Assembly (NCBI RefSeq): GCF_021869535.1
Contig: NW_026262593.1
Coordinates: 55,231,318-55,295,317 of the forward strand
Reading direction: 5' to 3'
Length of the DNA: 64,000 nucleotides
From: Mytilus californianus
Lineage: Eukaryota > Mollusca > Bivalvia > Mytilida > Mytilidae
The notes beneath the pieces are model-generated. The model searched no databases. It was not told the DNA's origin and saw only the letters and a list, made by a program, of their open reading frames with translations. Of the stretch, positions 59,165 through 64,000 are shown piece by piece; within the stretch, counting starts at the first letter, position 1, and every line of letters begins with the position of its first letter. A program made the translations under genes and the position numbers.

Positions 59165-59940
59165 AGTATCCCTTTCCCGTTAAACTGTTATTATCCCATT
59201 TCCTGTCATTCTATAAGTACTCCTCTATTCTGACATTCTGTAAGAATCAACTCCCCTATCACGTCGTACTGTAGGTTTCCCTTTTCCTCCCATACTGTAA
59301 GTTCCCCCTTTCTTGTCAAACTACACGTATCCCTTTTCCTGTCATTTTGTAATTACATGTACTTCATTTCCTGTCATTCTTTTAGTACTCCATTTCCTGT
59401 CATTCTTTCAGTACTCCACTCATGTCATTCTGTAATTGTCCTGACTACTATAAATATCTTCTTTTCTGTCATACTACAATGACATCCCCTTTCCTCGAAT
59501 ACTGTAAGTATCCATTCCTTTTCCTATCATTCTGTAAGAACCCCCTATTTGTCATACTGTAAGTAATCCTCCACTTTTTTGTCATTCTGTAAGATTCCCA
59601 TTCCGTTTCCCGTCATACTGTAAGTATCCCCTTTCATGTCATACTGTAAGTATCCCCTTTCATGTCATACTGTAAGTATCCCCTTTCATGTCATACTGTA
59701 AGTATCCCCTTTCACGTCATACTGTTGTATCCCCTTTCATGTCATACCGTAAGTATTCCCTTCCGGTCAATCTGTAAGTTAACCTTTTCTTGTCATACTT
59801 TAAGTATCCCCTTCCGGTCAAACTATATGTATACTCTTTCCTATCTTTCTGTTAGTATCCCTTTCCAGTTAGATTGTAAGTAACCCCTTTCCTGTCATAC
59901 TGTTGGTACCCCTATCCCGTCAACTATTTATGATATTTTA
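59165..59940. repeat. Minisatellite, about 26-bp unit, roughly 28 copies
   Basis: The unit GTATCCCCTTTCATGTCATA plus CTGTAA is repeated with drift. The most regular block is at 59600-59740, where units are near identical. The frame at 59662 (SIPFHVI-like repeats) is a by-product. Confidence 0.88.
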
Positions 59941-60039
59941 AATGATTGTATCTCTAGAATCTTTATTACTGCTACAAATAATTTTTTTTTCAATATTCAG
60001 ATACAGTTCGTGAAATCCGAAATAGCGTCTAATGACGAA

Positions 60040-60172
60040 TTTATATAATAGTTATTGAAGAACTGGTCATTATCGTGATACATGGACTGCCCGTAGGACA
60101 GTGGTATTGATTTAGACAGCGATAATGACCTCGCCTACGGCTCAGTCATTTCAATAACTATTATGTTTATTT
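60040..60172. mobile_element. Small inverted-repeat element
   Basis: TATAATAGTTATTGAA and TGGTCATTATCG at the left are mirrored by CGATAATGACC and TTCAATAACTATTATG at the right. It has no coding content. Confidence 0.65.
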
Positions 60173-60838
60173 CATTGAAGAACCATGTTTTTAAAAATTT
60201 TCATAAATTCGAATTGTTCAAAGCAAACTCGAGTTACTAGTATTGTATGATTTCTATAGGAAAGAGTGAATACCAGTCATAGTGATAACTATAAGTCACT
60301 GCCATTCATTTAAGTGCAATTTTTCAGTATATGAATACAAAAAAAGTTTTCTATAATTTTATAATTCTTGCTGCTGAGTAGTTTGTCTCTATCAGCATCG
60401 GAAAGTACATTTGAGTTGTCTGGGACATCACTCTAAACAGAGAAACCACGGCCACTGGTCATTAACATGTAACAGTCCGTTAACGACCGGTTTTCTGGTC
60501 CGTTTTTTTTTCTGTTTAAGACCGATGGAATTTTTTACTAAAGAATAAAGAATGTCATATGTGGCCCCTTGTTATCCAATAAGAGAAGCTAATTCTTAAC
60601 CGATATGAAATAAACTTCACTTAATTTAAACGATTTTGCATCTGACTTGCCGACAGTGGTTTGATTTTGAACTTCTTCAAGTATATCAAGAACCTTTTCA
60701 TAGTGTTTAAACAGCCAAGCTTATGAAAAGTACCATGCAGTAAATAAATTTGCTGTTTCCATCAAATCAAGTTCTGCTAGTGTAAACGGGGAGCCGTTTT
60801 TGTCCTGCTTGATTGAGTATTCCTTTTTTCATATGTAT
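60173..60838. other. Gene-free stretch
   Basis: Nothing recognised apart from T-rich runs. Confidence 0.4.
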
Positions 60839-61059
60839 GAGAGTCTGGATTGGGGGGGTCCATCATAAATTGTTTTAGGTCATTTGTCTCTATTCTTTAT
60901 ATTTTTGCCCATTATTCTCTTTTCTTTATATTTCAGCACCCCATTATTCTATTTTCTTTTTTATGGCCTATGTTTCCATTTTTTTCCTTTATGTTTTGCC
61001 CATTCTTTTGGAGTTTTGTCCCATTATTGTCTATTCTGTAAACCCCGATCAAATCCTCA
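60839..61059. mobile_element. Family B MITE-like element
   Basis: GAGAGTCTGGATTGGGGGGG at the left, TATTCTTTATATTTTTGCCC units inside and AACCCCGATCAAATCCTC at the right. Three overlapping frames across it are by-products. Confidence 0.7.
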
Positions 61060-61114
61060 TGTATTATATTAAATTCAACGGTGACTTGGCCTTGACCTTT
61101 CGTTACAGATTCTT

Positions 61115-63188
61115 TTTTAGCTCACCATGTGAGCTTATGCCATCACTTGGCGTCCGTCGTCGTCCGTCGTTTGTCGTCGTCGTCGTCGTCGTCTGTGGTC
61201 ATCGTCGTCTGTCGTCGTAAACTATTTTAAGAATCTTCTCCTCTGAAACTACTGGGCCAAATACTTTCAGACTTAACTGAATGTTCCTTATGGTATCTAG
61301 TTTATAAATTGTATCCGCCGAAGTTTTGATCCATCAACAAACATGGCCGCCATGGCTAAAAATAGAACATAGGGGTCAAATGCAGTTATATCTCAAAAAT
61401 AAAGAATTTAGAGCAAATCTGACATGATTTAAATGTTCAATAGGTCAAAATCTATCAGCCCTTAAATTTTCGGACGAATCGAACAACCCATTGTTGGGTT
61501 GCTGCCACTAAATTGGAAATTTTAAGGAAATTTTGCAGTTTTTTGGTTATCATCTTGAATATTATTGAAGATAAAGATAAACTGTTAACAGCAAAAATGT
61601 TCAGCAAAGTAAGATCTACAAAAAAGTTTTATCTGAACAAAATTGTCAATTGACCTCTTAAGGAGTTATTGCCTTTTAAAGACAATTTTACACAATTTGT
61701 TCATCATGTTTGCTGATATTTAAAAATCTTTTCCTCTGAAACTACTGGGCCTAATACTTCTAAACTTTAACTGTATGTTCCTTAGGGTAACTGGTTTATA
61801 AATTGTATCCGAAGTTTTGATCCATTAATAAACATAGCCGTCATGGCTGAAAATAGAACATAGGGGTCAAATGCAGTTTTTGGCTTTCATCTCAAAAACT
61901 ATAGCAGTTAGAGCAAAAGTGACATGGAGTTAGAGTGATGAATAAGTCAAGATCTATCTGCTATGAAATTGTCAGACCAAATGGACCACCCATTGTAGGG
62001 TTACTGTCCGAAATAGTTTATTTTTATTAAATTTTACTGTTTTTGGTTATTATCTTTAATATTATAATAGATATAGAGAAAGAGTAAATGGCAAAAATGT
62101 TAAGCTAAGTAGGATCTACAAATAAGTCAAATGATCAAAATAGTCAATTGTCTCCTTAAGGAGTTATTGCCCCTGAAACGTTTATTTTTTACATTTTTTC
62201 GTGCAAGTCTATTGCTTTTTCAAAAATCTTCTTCTCTGAAACTACTGGGCTAAATTATTCACAACTTTAACTGAATATCCATTAGGGTATCTAGTTTGTA
62301 TAATATATATCCGAAGTTTTGATCCATTAACAAACATGACCGCCATGGCTAAAAATAGAACATAGGGGACAAAAGCAGTTTTTAGCTTATATCTCAAAAA
62401 CTACAGCAGTTAGAGCAAAAGTGAAAGGGAGTTAAAGTGATAAATGGGTCATGATCTATCTGTTAAGAAATTTTCAGACATATTCGACAACCCATTGTTG
62501 GGTTACTGTTGGAAATAGTTTATTTTTATTAAATTTTACTGTTTTTTGGTTATTTTCTTTAATATTATAATAGATAGAAAGTATAAATTGCAATAAATGT
62601 TCAGCTAAGTAAGATCTACAAATAAGTCAACATAATTAAAATAGTCAATTGACCCCTTGAGGAGCCCTTAAAACGGTTTTTTTATACATTTTTTGTGAAA
62701 GTCTAATTACTTTTTCAAAAATCTTCTTTGAAACTACTTGGCCAAATACTTAAAAACTTTATTTGAATGTTCCTTAGGGTACCTAGTTTATAGATTGTAT
62801 TCGGGGATTTGATCCATTCAAAAACATGGCGGTAGTTTCTAAAAATAGAACATAGGGGTCAGATAAAGTGTTTGGCTTTCATCTCAAAAACTAAAGCAGT
62901 AAGAGCAAAACTGACATAGGTGAAAGTGTTAAACATGTTTAGATCTACCTGTCAAATAATCCTCAGACCAATAGGACAACTTATTGTTGGGTTACTGTCC
63001 AGAAATACTTAATTTTTAGGAAATTTTACAGTTTTGGGTTATGTACTATCTTTAATATTATTATAGAAAGTGAGAAAGTGTAAATGACAAAATTTTTCAC
63101 CAAAGTAAGATCTACAAATAAGTCAAATGCCTGAAACTGAAATTACAGGTGAGCGATATCAGGCTCTCATGAGCCTCTTGTTTTAATA
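61115..63188 (+). repeat. 2-kb interspersed element with CGTCGTC head and four tandem units of about 495 bp
   Basis: The head TTAGCTCACCATGTGAGCTT is followed by CGTCGTCGTC repeats. Four units then start with AATCTTCTCCTCTGAAACTA-type phrases near 61231, 61726, 62225 and 62720. Each has AAAATAGAACATAGGGG, TCTCAAAAACTA and CCCATTGTTGGGTTACTG. The 3' end AGGTGAGCGATATCAGGCTC plus TCATGAGCCTCTTG contains a complement-like echo of the head. Elements of this type are common in bivalve genomes. Confidence 0.75.
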
Positions 63189-63696
63189 TAGTTTTATACG
63201 TATTCAACGCAATAATAAATGAAAATGTTGTTTTTTTTTTAACCTGAAACTTCCATCAAAATTCTGCGGGTGACTTGAATGAATGAATGACCACATTATT
63301 TGCAAGAACCATGCACACGCTACTAGGATGTCAAAAGAAGATATATACAATGCATGACAAATAAACAAAAGACAGCAGAGAAGAGTAGTAACAGAGTATA
63401 CAATAATATTATGACAATATATGTGATCTTATTTTCAAAGCTGCGTTTAAATAATTGCATAGTTTTACTATCAGAGATTTACAATGAGCTTGTAACAAAT
63501 TATAAAACTTGACATATTAACTGCGACTGACTGCTGACAATAACAAGATTTAGGTAGTGCGACCGACAATGTAAAAAAATATTCGGAAATGGAAAGTCTT
63601 GGACATTTTCGTCTTGACACATGCAGCTCTCAGTCTGCGTTTGATATTGTTATACTGAAGTATTATGCTGCAGAATAGTTTTGTAGGTTGTTAAAA
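63189..63696. other. Gene-free stretch
   Basis: No gene or repeat family recognised. Confidence 0.4.
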
Positions 63697-63848
63697 GAGG
63701 GTCTGGATGGGGTTTAAAGAAAAGAAAATAACGGACAAAAGGTGCAGAGTAAAATAAAGAATACAGAGAAAAAATTGGGAGCTGAAATATATAAAGAATA
63801 GAGAAAAATTAAAGAATACTGCAATGAAGGAACCCCTTCCAGACCTTT
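63697..63848. mobile_element. Family B MITE-like element
   Basis: The left end is GAGGGTCTGGATGGGGTTTA and the right end is AACCCCTTCCAGACCTT. AAAGAATAGAGAAAAA units lie inside. Confidence 0.75.
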
Positions 63849-64000
63849 ATGAAACAAATGCAGACAGTTTTCTGAAAATAAACTGAATTAAATTCATGAT
63901 TGGGGTTCCGATTTGACATGTTTGAAAGGTCACGTGTACGATAATTATAGATGACAACTATCAAATAGCATTTTTTTTTCTTTTGTCAGTTCCTTTCAGT

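Noticed and set aside
59662..59883. 73-aa frame of SIPFHVI-like repeats
   Set aside because: It is a by-product of the 26-bp minisatellite; the unit length is not a multiple of three and the frame drifts.
60850..61220. Three overlapping frames ending in a Val-rich stretch
   Set aside because: They cover a family B element and the CGTCGTC head of the next repeat.

Overview
The window looks like nuclear DNA of a bivalve mollusc, most likely a marine mussel (Mytilus or a close relative). It is AT-rich. Its genes are split into small exons with GT-AG introns, and about nine tenths of the sequence is intron or interspersed repeat of types I recognise from mussel DNA. No bacterial, plasmid or phage feature was seen. 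All four real genes are on the + strand.

Layout. (1) 1-2400: the 3' end of the ribosomal protein eL22 gene (RPL22). Its last coding exon is 2224-2371, and the intron before it carries five tandem copies of one C/D-box snoRNA. The snoRNA has an 11-nt antisense match to the universally conserved 530 loop of 18S rRNA. (2) 2780-7260: repeats only, including the 3' end of a minus-strand retroelement and two large internally tandem elements. (3) 8023-16867: a complete nine-exon gene for a secreted copper type II ascorbate-dependent monooxygenase of the DBH/MOXD/PHM superfamily (406 aa, all six copper ligands, no DOMON domain). (4) 17-24.4 kb: no gene, several nested repeats. (5) 24.5-27.4 kb: an orphan neuropeptide precursor (173 aa) predicted to release two peptides ending in RW-amide and RY-amide, with a decayed partial duplicate about 1 kb upstream. 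(6) 32303-55501: a complete 14-exon tyrosine decarboxylase gene (562 aa) with a 20-nt microexon and two GC-AG introns. (7) 55.6-64 kb: repeats only.

How the genes relate. Tyrosine decarboxylase makes tyramine. A DBH-family monooxygenase lies about 15 kb upstream on the same strand, and enzymes of that family hydroxylate tyramine to octopamine. With a neuropeptide precursor between them, the segment has a neurosecretory flavour. That grouping is an inference: the monooxygenase lacks the DOMON domain of true tyramine beta-hydroxylase, so its substrate is unknown.

Repeats. The commonest is a palindromic MITE-like family (here B), with ends like GAGGGTCTGGATGGGG and an inside made of AAAGAATAGAGAATAATGG-like units; about 15 copies are seen. 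A roughly 400-bp family (C) ends in (GATT)n/(AATC)n and in one case sits inside a B element between 15-bp target duplications, so it is a retroposon. Other classes are fragments of a non-LTR reverse transcriptase with their 3' tails, tRNA-headed SINEs, a 339-bp fold-back element, GGATCC-ended inverted repeats, several minisatellites, a long TA microsatellite, and G and C homopolymers.
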